Positions 1 through 6,103 of a DNA stretch of 7,283 nt are shown piece by piece (position 1 is the stretch's first letter; the number at the start of each line of letters is the position of its first letter). Source of the stretch: Chloroflexota bacterium (lineage in GTDB: Bacteria; Chloroflexota; Dehalococcoidia; UBA1151); contig JADFQR010000061.1 of assembly GCA_022561735.1 (NCBI GenBank), positions 1 through 7,283 of the forward strand. Reading direction: 5' to 3'. The position numbers and the translations under genes are program-made. The notes beneath the pieces were generated by a model that worked only from the letters and a program-made list of their open reading frames with translations, ran no database searches and was not told the DNA's origin.

Positions 1-99
1 CGGGCCGCTGCGGATCGTTGGAACGCGGCGCTGGGATCCTCCGGGAAGCCTGCGATTCCTGAAATCCCCGGCGGCCCCGGCTTCGCGGGCCCGGGCTGA
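1..99 (+). CDS. 3' end of an unidentified protein, partial
   Basis: The + frame beginning at base 1 is open to a TGA at 97-99 and encodes 32 residues, starting RAAADRW and ending in a Gly/Pro-rich tail (PGGPGFAGPG). Third codon positions are mostly G or C, as in the neighbouring genes. The stop lies one base before the plsY ATG (TGA-A-ATG), which is typical of translationally coupled genes in one operon. The tail carries no motif that identifies the family. The plsY frame is also open back to base 1 but contains no ATG, GTG or TTG upstream of 101, so an N-terminal extension of plsY is the less likely explanation. Confidence 0.5.
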   Translation, partial: RAAADRWNAALGSSGKPAIPEIPGGPGFAGPG

Positions 100-100
100 A

Positions 101-793
101 ATGGAAATCCTCGGGGCGCCTGCGGGAGGCGTGCTGGCGTTGACGCTCGGTGCGTACCTGTTCGGTGCGATACCCACGGCCTATCTGGCCGCGCGCTGGA
201 AGCGCGGGGTGGACATCCGCCGACACGGAAGCGGCAACGTTGGCGGTACGAACGTGATCCAGGTTGCCGGCCGGACAGTGGGCCTTTTTGTGGTGGCGTT
301 CGATATGTTCATCAAGGGGCCGCTGCCGGTGATACTGGCCGGTTCCGTACTCGGGTACGGGAAGGGAGTTGAGGTTGTCGCCGGGACGGCGGTGCTCATC
401 GGCCACGACTGGTCGGTATTTCTGCGTTTTTCGGGGGGGAGGGGTCTCGGTACGGGTAGTGGCGCTGCCCTCGTGATGGCGTGGCCGGCCTGGGTCATAT
501 TCGTCATTATCGGGTTCGGTTACTGGGCCATCACCCGCAATTCACCCGTGGGATGGGCGATCGCGTTACTACTGTCGCCGTTCGTCGCGGTGGGGTTAGG
601 GCTGGCCGGGGAATACATTATTTACGCCGTGATATTCACCGCCGTATCGGCGATCAAGCGGGTAGCATCTAATCCCGGTGAACGACGAACGCCTCGTGAC
701 ATGAGTTCGACCAGGCTCGTCTGGAACCGTCTCGTTTATGACCGGGACATTGAGGACCGAGACGCCTGGCTGAGAGGAGATGCCGGCAGGTGA
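101..793 (+). CDS. plsY: Acyl-phosphate:glycerol-3-phosphate acyltransferase PlsY
   Basis: PlsY is an integral membrane enzyme that transfers an acyl group from acyl-phosphate to sn-glycerol-3-phosphate, giving lysophosphatidic acid, the first step of phospholipid synthesis in most bacteria. All three family signatures are present in order: GSGNVGGTN at residues 43-51 (usual GSGNxGATN), DMFIKGPLPV at 68-77 (usual DxxKGxxxV), and a GH...VFLRFSGGRGLGTGSG block at 101-121 (usual GHxxPVFLxFKGGKGVATxxG). Hydrophobic segments lie at about 10-30, 60-83, 92-101, 123-144, 148-167 and 170-186. A polar tail (about 190-230, with NRLVYDRDIEDRDAW) extends beyond the last membrane segment and makes the protein (230 aa) slightly longer than the usual 200-220. 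ATG 101 is the only plausible start; there is no clear Shine-Dalgarno, so translation probably depends on coupling to the gene ending at 99. The next gene follows after 24 nt. Confidence 0.93.
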   Translation: MEILGAPAGGVLALTLGAYLFGAIPTAYLAARWKRGVDIRRHGSGNVGGTNVIQVAGRTVGLFVVAFDMFIKGPLPVILAGSVLGYGKGVEVVAGTAVLIGHDWSVFLRFSGGRGLGTGSGAALVMAWPAWVIFVIIGFGYWAITRNSPVGWAIALLLSPFVAVGLGLAGEYIIYAVIFTAVSAIKRVASNPGERRTPRDMSSTRLVWNRLVYDRDIEDRDAWLRGDAGR

Positions 794-817
794 CGCTTAT
801 AGCGCCCTGCCGTTCAT

Positions 818-1309
818 ATGGTTGATTCCCCCCCCGTATTCTGCCCGCGCGACCCGGACACAGAAACCAATCTACGCTGTGGCCGGTGCGACGTGCTGAT
901 CTGCCCCAACTGCCTGGTGCAGACCGTCGTCGGATCGCGCTGCGAGGATTGCGCCCAGGTGCGCACGCCGCCGATGTTTCAGGCGAGCAGCGGTGAGCTG
1001 GGGAAAGCCGCCGCCGCCGCTTTTGGCACAGCGATAGCGTTGTCGGTAGTTGCCGGCCTTATCCTGACGGCTGTTGGACTGGCACTCGGAGGGGTGGTGG
1101 TGGTCGGAGGGGTCGGTTGGCTGGTCGGAGAAGTGGTCTATCGCGCGAGTGGGTACAAGCAAAGCCGGGCGCTGCAAGTTGTGGCTGGCCTGGCTACGCT
1201 GGCCTCGTTCCTGATAATTTCGTTTTTCGCGCCGTTTGGCGCCATCATCGGCCTGATCATCGGCACGTACTACGCCATACAGCGCGTGAAACCCCCGCGC
1301 GGCGTTTAA
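818..1309 (+). CDS. B-box-like zinc-finger membrane protein
   Basis: This 163-aa protein has a Cys-rich N-terminus followed by hydrophobic segments. The cysteines are at 9, 21, 24, 29, 32, 42 and 45 (C-x11-C-x2-C-x4-C-x2-C-x9-C-x2-C). The surrounding pattern, T-x-LRCxRC...ICPxC...VGxRCxxC, matches the B-box-like zinc fingers often placed ahead of membrane domains in Chloroflexota proteins. In those proteins the first Cys is normally followed by x2-His; here the equivalent is Asp12 (CPRD), so the first metal site may be altered. Membrane segments are predicted at about 66-88, 89-107 (very Gly/Val-rich), 119-137 and 139-155, with a short basic C-terminus. The function is unknown; a zinc-binding cytoplasmic domain tethered to the membrane is the most that can be inferred. 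It starts 24 nt after plsY and is probably cotranscribed with it. No strong ribosome site precedes ATG 818. Confidence 0.75.
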   Translation: MVDSPPVFCPRDPDTETNLRCGRCDVLICPNCLVQTVVGSRCEDCAQVRTPPMFQASSGELGKAAAAAFGTAIALSVVAGLILTAVGLALGGVVVVGGVGWLVGEVVYRASGYKQSRALQVVAGLATLASFLIISFFAPFGAIIGLIIGTYYAIQRVKPPRGV

Positions 1310-1390
1310 GGCCGCGGCGAAAAAGGGCTCAGGACGGTCCTGCGGAGTCCGATCACGACGGCAAGCGGGATTTCCCTGCCGCCGGGACTC

Positions 1391-1684
1391 CTACGCCTTG
1401 ACCGGGCTGATCACCGTGACGTCCCGGTGGGCCAGGTGGCTGCGTACGTGATCGACTTTCGCCAGCCATTCCGGGTCGCTGTAAAACGCCTTTTCCTTCC
1501 GGGCGAGGTCCGCTTCATCCTCGAAAGACCGGACCCAGATGAAACGCTCGTTCTCCGTGTCGGTCCAGGCTCCATCAACCTTGATCCCGTGTTTTGCGAG
1601 GATCGGACGGAGCTCTTCAAAGGCCTTGAGCCATGAGTCCATCTGGCCACTGTTGATGGTGTAAATACGGAGCTGCGAGATCAA
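1391..1684 (-). CDS. NIPSNAP family protein (downstream copy)
   Basis: This is a small 97-aa protein of the NIPSNAP family, which adopts the dimeric alpha/beta barrel (ferredoxin-like) fold. Bacterial members are mostly uncharacterised. Family features are the opening beta strand QLRIYTIN, the following Trp/Phe-rich helix (MDSWLKAF at 15-22), the ERFIWVRSFEDEADL strand-turn region (46-60) and FYSDPEW (67-73). The start is TTG at 1682-1684. It is supported by an AGAGGA Shine-Dalgarno (complement of 1694-1699, 9 nt away) and by the N-terminus aligning residue for residue with the paralog at 1754-2089. It is the last gene of the ffh-side block, 69 nt after its paralog, and ends convergently with the zinc-finger gene. 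Its substrate is unknown; a role in turnover of a small hydrophobic or aromatic metabolite is only a guess from the fold. Confidence 0.82.
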   Translation of the reverse strand: MISQLRIYTINSGQMDSWLKAFEELRPILAKHGIKVDGAWTDTENERFIWVRSFEDEADLARKEKAFYSDPEWLAKVDHVRSHLAHRDVTVISPVKA

Positions 1685-1693
1685 AGCGGCAAA

Positions 1694-1699
1694 TCCTCT
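1694..1699 (-). promoter_or_regulatory. Ribosome binding site fixing a TTG start
   Basis: On the minus strand this reads AGAGGA and sits 9 nt before the TTG codon at 1682-1684. It supports TTG as the real start of the downstream NIPSNAP gene, since no ATG or GTG lies at the position conserved between the two paralogs. Confidence 0.55.
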
Positions 1700-1718
1700 A
1701 TTGGAACTAAATGGATGT

Positions 1719-1734
1719 GATGGCTGACGCCATC
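1719..1734 (-). other. Small intercistronic stem-loop
   Basis: Between the two NIPSNAP genes the transcript can form a perfect 6-bp stem (GATGGC/GCCATC) with a 4-nt loop (GTCA). It is not followed by a T-run, so it does not look like a classic intrinsic terminator. It could be an RNA-stability or processing element, or a chance palindrome. Confidence 0.25.
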
Positions 1735-1753
1735 GTTTGCGGTCCGCAGCATA

Positions 1754-2089
1754 TTAATACGTGCAGACGCCGTCCAGCCCGGAAGCTCGCGTGGGAACAG
1801 GAACTGGCCGAACCACCGTGACCTCGCGATGCGCCTCATGCGCCCGGATCCGGTCCATGAGGTCAAGCCATTCCGGGTCGCCGTAGAACGCAGCATCCTT
1901 GCGCTCCATATCCGCCTCATCCTTGTAGGTGCGGAACCAGATGAAACGCTCCCGTGCGAGGTCCGTCCACATCCCGTCCACACCCATCCCGTGCTTGCGT
2001 ATCAGCGCCATGGCCTCAGCGCGAAAAATCTCCAGCCACGCGTCCATCTCCCCGCGATTTATCGTGTAGATGCGTAACTGGGCGATCAT
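1754..2089 (-). CDS. NIPSNAP family protein (upstream copy)
   Basis: This 111-aa NIPSNAP protein aligns over its first ~95 residues with the neighbouring 97-aa protein at well over 50% identity by eye. Shared blocks include QLRIYTIN, KHG-x2-VDG, ERFIW, DEAD, DPEW and AHR-x-VTV. It differs by a one-residue insertion in the first helix and a 15-residue C-terminal tail ending in CTY. The start is ATG at 2087-2089, with GGAGA 6 nt upstream (complement of 2096-2100). It begins 66 nt after the ffh stop on the same strand, with no evident terminator between them, so readthrough from ffh is likely. The pair looks like a tandem duplication that has since diverged; dimeric alpha/beta-barrel proteins could form heterodimers, but that is inference. 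Confidence 0.85.
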   Translation of the reverse strand: MIAQLRIYTINRGEMDAWLEIFRAEAMALIRKHGMGVDGMWTDLARERFIWFRTYKDEADMERKDAAFYGDPEWLDLMDRIRAHEAHREVTVVRPVPVPTRASGLDGVCTY

Positions 2090-2155
2090 CGCCGGTCTCC
2101 GTTCCCGTCGGTTGCCCGTTGTTCAGGGGCAGACGCCTCCCGCCGGCGCAAGCGG

Positions 2156-3496
2156 CTACCGGCCCTCCAGCATGCCCATCACCGCTCGACGGCCTTTGCC
2201 GGAAGTCATCCTCTTCATCATCTTCTGCATCTGGCGGAACTGTCCGAGCAGCTGGTTGACATCGGAAGGCGTCGTGCCTGATCCGTTCGCGATGCGTTTG
2301 CGGCGGGAGCCGTTGATAAGTTTGGGATTGATCCGTTCGCCGGGCGTCATCGAGTGAATCATCGCTTCGACGCGGGTGATCCGGCTCTCGTCCAGGTCCT
2401 TCGGGTTCATCCTGCCCTTGAGTGATCCCATCCCGGGGATCATGCCGAGGATATTTGCCATGCCGCCCATCTTTTTGAACGCCTGCAACTGCTGGAGCAT
2501 GTCGTTCATATCGAACTGCTTTGAACGCATCTTGCGTTCGAGTTCCAGGGCCTGGTCGGAATCGAACTGCAGCTCGGCCTTCTCGATAAGCGTCTGCATG
2601 TCGCCCATCCCGAGAATCCGTGACGCCAGCCTGTCTGGATAGAACGGCTCAAGCCCGTCCGGGCGCTCGCTGACGCCTATGAACTTGATCGGAACACCGG
2701 TGACCGCGCGCATCGACAGCGCTGCGCCGCCGCGGGCGTCACCGTCCATCTTGGTCATGATGATGCCGGTCAGCCCGATCCGTTCCTGGAACTCGGTTCC
2801 CGAGCGCACCGCGTCCTGCCCCGTCATGGCGTCGACAACCAGCAGGTTCTCGATCGGGTTGGTCGCGTCCCGGATCTCTTCCAGCTCGCGCATCAACTCG
2901 TCGTCGATGGCGATCCGCCCGCTCGTGTCGAGAATCAGATAGTGCGTGCCGTTCCGCTTCGCCTCTTTCACGGCGTTGACCGCGACCTTGAGCGGGGTCG
3001 ACTTGTCCGGGTCCTCCCGGTACACATGGATCCCGAGATCGTCACCAAGCTGCACAAGCTGATCGATCGCCGCCGGACGCCGGAGGTCGCACGCTGCGAT
3101 AGAGACCGATTCACCCTGCTCATTGAACCAGCGCGCCAGCTTGGCCGCGGAGGTGGTCTTGCCGACCCCCTGCAGACCGATCAGCATGATTACCGTTGGA
3201 GGGGATTCGCCCCGGCTCAGACCCTCCGCCTCTCCGCCGAGAATCTTGACCAGCTCTTCGTTGACGATCCGAACGACTGATTGCCCCGGCGTCAATGATT
3301 CGAAAAGATTCTCGGCCTCGGCCCGCTCCTTTACCGCTCGCACGAACGAGCGCGTGACCTTGAAGTCCACGTCCGCCTCGAGCAGGGCCAGCCGGACCTC
3401 GCGAAGCGCCTCGTCAATATCCTTTTCGGATAGCCTTCCCTTGCCGGTCAGGCGGGCAAAGGCGCCGTTTAGTTTTTCTGTAAGAGACTCGAACAA
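2156..3496 (-). CDS. ffh: Signal recognition particle GTPase Ffh (SRP54)
   Basis: Ffh binds 4.5S/SRP RNA and signal sequences of nascent membrane proteins and, with the receptor FtsY, delivers ribosomes to the membrane translocon. The 446-aa length is normal for bacterial Ffh. The N domain spans about 1-90 (MFESLTEKLN...). The GTPase domain carries GLQGVGKTT (107-115, P-loop), CDLRRPAA (136-143), DTSGR (190-194), TKMDGDARGG (248-257) and the closing motif GVSERPDGLEPF (274-285). The Met-rich M domain (about 300-446) holds the RNA-binding SRRKRIANGSGTT (397-409) and Met-rich segments such as MQKMMKRM (423-430). The P-loop has Val where Ser is usual, and G3 reads DTSGR instead of DTAGR. The start is TTG at 3494-3496, the only start codon at the conserved N-terminus; the ribosome site is weak (AAGGC, 11 nt upstream). 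Two NIPSNAP genes follow rather than the rpsP cluster found in many bacteria. Confidence 0.98.
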   Translation of the reverse strand: MFESLTEKLNGAFARLTGKGRLSEKDIDEALREVRLALLEADVDFKVTRSFVRAVKERAEAENLFESLTPGQSVVRIVNEELVKILGGEAEGLSRGESPPTVIMLIGLQGVGKTTSAAKLARWFNEQGESVSIAACDLRRPAAIDQLVQLGDDLGIHVYREDPDKSTPLKVAVNAVKEAKRNGTHYLILDTSGRIAIDDELMRELEEIRDATNPIENLLVVDAMTGQDAVRSGTEFQERIGLTGIIMTKMDGDARGGAALSMRAVTGVPIKFIGVSERPDGLEPFYPDRLASRILGMGDMQTLIEKAELQFDSDQALELERKMRSKQFDMNDMLQQLQAFKKMGGMANILGMIPGMGSLKGRMNPKDLDESRITRVEAMIHSMTPGERINPKLINGSRRKRIANGSGTTPSDVNQLLGQFRQMQKMMKRMTSGKGRRAVMGMLEGR

Positions 3497-3586
3497 TTTC
3501 GGAACTGCCTTGTTTGACCCAAAAACCTTGCCGGGATTAGATGAGGGGACGCCGGAAACCAGGCTCAGCGGCTATCCCACGTACCG

Positions 3587-3595
3587 ATTGTAGCA
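3587..3595 (-). promoter_or_regulatory. Candidate extended -10 promoter for ffh
   Basis: On the minus strand this reads TGCTACAAT, an extended -10 element (TGn plus TACAAT, one mismatch to TATAAT). No good -35 hexamer is found 16-18 nt upstream, which is compatible with an extended -10 promoter. Transcription would begin near 3580 and leave a leader of about 84 nt before the ffh TTG. It lies in the 166-bp divergent gap shared with the deacylase gene, for which no convincing promoter was seen. Confidence 0.35.
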
Positions 3596-3650
3596 ACGGG
3601 GACGCGAAAGGCCGGTAGCTGGTTGCCGCCATATCGCTGGCGATTGACGC

Positions 3651-3657
3651 AGGGGGG
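3651..3657 (+). promoter_or_regulatory. Shine-Dalgarno of the deacylase gene
   Basis: AGGGGGG lies 5 nt before ATG 3663. It is a strong purine-rich site that supports this start for the amidohydrolase. Confidence 0.6.
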
Positions 3658-3662
3658 AAACA

Positions 3663-5273
3663 ATGAAGTTTGACACGGTCATCCGGGGCGGCTCAGTGAT
3701 AGACGGCAGCGGAGCGCCTGAATACCGGGCGGACGTCGGCATCGCGGCGGGCCGAATCGTGGCAATTGCAGACCTCGGAGCTGCAATTCCAGATACGGAA
3801 ATCGTGATCGAGGCGTCCGGCCATGTCGTGTGCCCCGGGTTCATCGACATCCACACCCATTCCGACGTATCGCTTATCGACCATCCGGGCGGCGAAAGCA
3901 AGGCGTACCAGGGGGTCACCACCGAGGTCACGGGCAACTGCGGGTTCTCGCCCTTTCCCGCGCTATCTGACCGGCCCGGAGCTGTGCGAGATGGCCTCGG
4001 CTCGACGCTCCGGTCAAACGCGGATTGGAACTGGAATGACCTGGCCGGTTATGCCGCGGTAGTCCACGAGAACGGTGTCTCCATCAACATCGCCCCGCTG
4101 ACCGGCCACTCAGCGCTCCGAATAGCCGCCGGCGCGATCGACGATGGGCCGCCGGCGGTTGACCAGATGGCGCTGATGCGGCGGCTCCTCGCAGAGTCTA
4201 TGGAGCAGGGCGCGTTCGGCATGTCCACCGGGCTGACCCTCCCGCCGTCCAGCTACGCCGATACCGGCGAGATCGTTTCGCTTGCGTCCGTCATGTCGCC
4301 TTACGACCACGCTTTCTACGCAACCCATGCCCGCGTATGGGCCGGCTGGCATGTGAAGGCCATCGAGGAGGCCGTCGAGATCGGGCGCCGTGCAGGAGTT
4401 CCGGTGCAGTTCTCGCACATCGCCATCATCGACTCACGCGAGTACGGCAACGGCGATCAGCTCGTCGCCGTAATCGACGGCGCACGCCGGGACGGCGATG
4501 ACGTGACCTGCGACATGTATCCGTACACGGCGTCATCCTCCGGCTTCAGCCAGTTACTGCCGGGCTGGGTACAGGAAGGCGGGGTGGACGCCATGCTCGC
4601 CCGTCTCCGCGACCCCGTCACCCGGGCGAAAGTTCATGAAGACACTTCCAAAGGCTGGTTTGGCGGTCTCCCGTGGACTTTTGAGCCACATGTCGTTGCA
4701 ACCGTCGCCAGCAAAAAGAACAGCTCACTGGTCGGCAAGACCCTGGCCGAGATCGCCGGGATGCGGGGGGTCGACGGCATCGAAGCGATGCTGATGCTGA
4801 TCGATGAAGAGGACAACGAGATCTCCGAGATCATGCACAACCGCGTTGAGGGAGACATACGCTTTTTCATGGGTTATGACCACGCAATGATCGGATCAGA
4901 CGGCCGGGCGATAGATCGCTCCGGGATATGGGAGTCGTCGCTGCCCCACCCGCGCTTTTACGGAACCTTTCCTCGCGTCCTCGGGCGGTACGTACGCGAA
5001 AAACCGCTGATCTCACTGGAAACGGCGGTCCACAAGATGACCGGCATGCCCGCACGGAGACTTGGACTGTCAGACCGTGGCCTGCTGCGCGAGGGCGCGA
5101 TCGCGGACATCGTCGTGTTCGACCCCGCGACGGTGAACGATACTGCGACCTTCAAAGAGCCGCACCGCTACGCGGCCGGGATGCCACACGTCATGGTCAA
5201 CGGTGAGTTCGTTATACGAGATGGCCGGCACACCGGAGCCCGTCCGGGCCGCGTGCTCCAGCGCGGGGCGTGA
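3663..5273 (+). CDS. N-acyl-D-amino-acid deacylase family amidohydrolase
   Basis: This is a 536-aa metal-dependent amidohydrolase of the D-aminoacylase/dihydroorotase-like group. Such enzymes hydrolyse N-acyl-D-amino acids to the D-amino acid and a carboxylate. The N-terminal small beta domain (FDTVIRGGSVIDGSG...) leads into the TIM barrel at PGFIDIHTHSD (58-68). Candidate metal ligands, by comparison with the Alcaligenes D-aminoacylase, are His64, His66, Cys93 (TGNCGFS, the bridging cysteine typical of this subgroup), His222 (THAR), His252 (SHIA) and Asp413 (GSDG). The spacings 64-93 and 222-252 match that enzyme. HPRFYGTFPRVLGRYVRE (429-446) and GAIADIVVFDP (478-488) are further family hallmarks. 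There is no signal peptide, so it is probably cytoplasmic. It stands alone on its strand and is divergent from ffh. The acyl-amino-acid substrate cannot be read from the sequence; hydrolysis of another cyclic or acyl amide remains possible. Confidence 0.9.
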   Translation: MKFDTVIRGGSVIDGSGAPEYRADVGIAAGRIVAIADLGAAIPDTEIVIEASGHVVCPGFIDIHTHSDVSLIDHPGGESKAYQGVTTEVTGNCGFSPFPALSDRPGAVRDGLGSTLRSNADWNWNDLAGYAAVVHENGVSINIAPLTGHSALRIAAGAIDDGPPAVDQMALMRRLLAESMEQGAFGMSTGLTLPPSSYADTGEIVSLASVMSPYDHAFYATHARVWAGWHVKAIEEAVEIGRRAGVPVQFSHIAIIDSREYGNGDQLVAVIDGARRDGDDVTCDMYPYTASSSGFSQLLPGWVQEGGVDAMLARLRDPVTRAKVHEDTSKGWFGGLPWTFEPHVVATVASKKNSSLVGKTLAEIAGMRGVDGIEAMLMLIDEEDNEISEIMHNRVEGDIRFFMGYDHAMIGSDGRAIDRSGIWESSLPHPRFYGTFPRVLGRYVREKPLISLETAVHKMTGMPARRLGLSDRGLLREGAIADIVVFDPATVNDTATFKEPHRYAAGMPHVMVNGEFVIRDGRHTGARPGRVLQRGA

Positions 5274-5325
5274 GGCGGCGCGGAGATGCGGCGGAGTGAG
5301 CTAACTGCTGTCCGCGCGCTGGTCG

Positions 5326-5904
5326 CTATTTGGCCAGGCTGCTGAGGCCATCGGGCACCACGATCCCGCCGGTCACCACCATCTGCATCGCTTCGGTTGA
5401 CGAGATGTCAAGGATGGTGACCTCGGTCATCGGAATGATGATCAGGAACCCGGAGCTCGGCAACGGCGTGGTGGGTATGTACACGATTCCGAACTCGCGA
5501 TTGGAATCGCTCGTGAACTCACGTGTGAGGAAACCAATCGCCACGCTCCGGTCCGTAGGGAAAGGGACGGTGACAACGGTGTCAAAACGTGATTCATGCC
5601 CCCCGGAGACCGAAAGCGACACCTGTTTTGCCGTCAGGTAGATCCCGCCGATGAGCGGCATTTTCATAATGACGCTTTCAAGCGTCCGTCCAAACCACTC
5701 CGCGACCCGGTGGCTCAGCGCTCCAACAATGAAGATGATTGTGGCGAATATGAGCAGTCCGAAACCGGGCGGGTTCGGGCCGGGGAGCGGGTCCAGGATC
5801 GGCGCGAACACGGGATCTACGGTGGTCACAATGAACTGAATAATCAGCACCGTAACGGCGAGAGGCAGGAGCACGATCAACCCGCGCCCGAATATTCTTC
5901 CCAT
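5326..5904 (-). CDS. DUF502 family membrane protein
   Basis: This 192-aa protein belongs to the widespread DUF502 family, which has no established biochemical role. Two N-terminal membrane helices (about 8-28 and 46-63) flank a Pro-rich loop (PLPGPNPPGFG). The soluble domain carries the family signatures PLIGGIYLTAKQV (83-95) and YIPTTPLPSSGF (142-153), then IIPMTEV and a conserved TGGIVVP near the C-terminus (178-184). The start is ATG at 5902-5904, with GAGAGG only 3 nt upstream (complement of 5908-5913), closer than ideal. The length is close to the family norm. It ends convergently with the deacylase gene, 52 nt away, and has 199 nt between its start and the stop of the upstream selenoprotein gene, so it may have its own promoter. 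The sequence does not allow a function to be assigned. Confidence 0.9.
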   Translation of the reverse strand: MGRIFGRGLIVLLPLAVTVLIIQFIVTTVDPVFAPILDPLPGPNPPGFGLLIFATIIFIVGALSHRVAEWFGRTLESVIMKMPLIGGIYLTAKQVSLSVSGGHESRFDTVVTVPFPTDRSVAIGFLTREFTSDSNREFGIVYIPTTPLPSSGFLIIIPMTEVTILDISSTEAMQMVVTGGIVVPDGLSSLAK

Positions 5905-6103
5905 GGACCTCTCAACTCACTGGAATCGGTTCAGGGACCATACCCCATTACAGACCGCGGCAGTAACTATTTGGCCGGTCACTCCGCAGCCGGACCACGG
6001 GGAGATCGGGTGAAGAATTGTGCGCGAGTACGCGTGCGGCAGATTCCTCCGGCACATTCGGAAAGCCGCGCGCCCGCAGGCGATTTGTGTCTCGGCCCTC
6101 CAA
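5905..6103. other. Intergenic region upstream of the DUF502 gene
   Basis: This 199-bp stretch separates the selenoprotein stop from the DUF502 start, both on the minus strand. I see no T-tailed hairpin that would terminate the selenoprotein transcript and no promoter with both hexamers in good spacing. The minus strand has weak -10-like words (TGTAAT and TATGGT) about 40-60 nt before the DUF502 ATG. No convincing small ORF was found. Confidence 0.3.

Noticed and set aside
1310..1390. Bidirectional terminator between the convergent genes
   Set aside because: Only short weak inverted repeats (4-5 bp) are present, with no T-run on either strand.
3123..3593. 156-residue + strand frame antisense to ffh
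   Set aside because: It is a Ser/Arg-rich shadow of the ffh coding strand, with no independent evidence.
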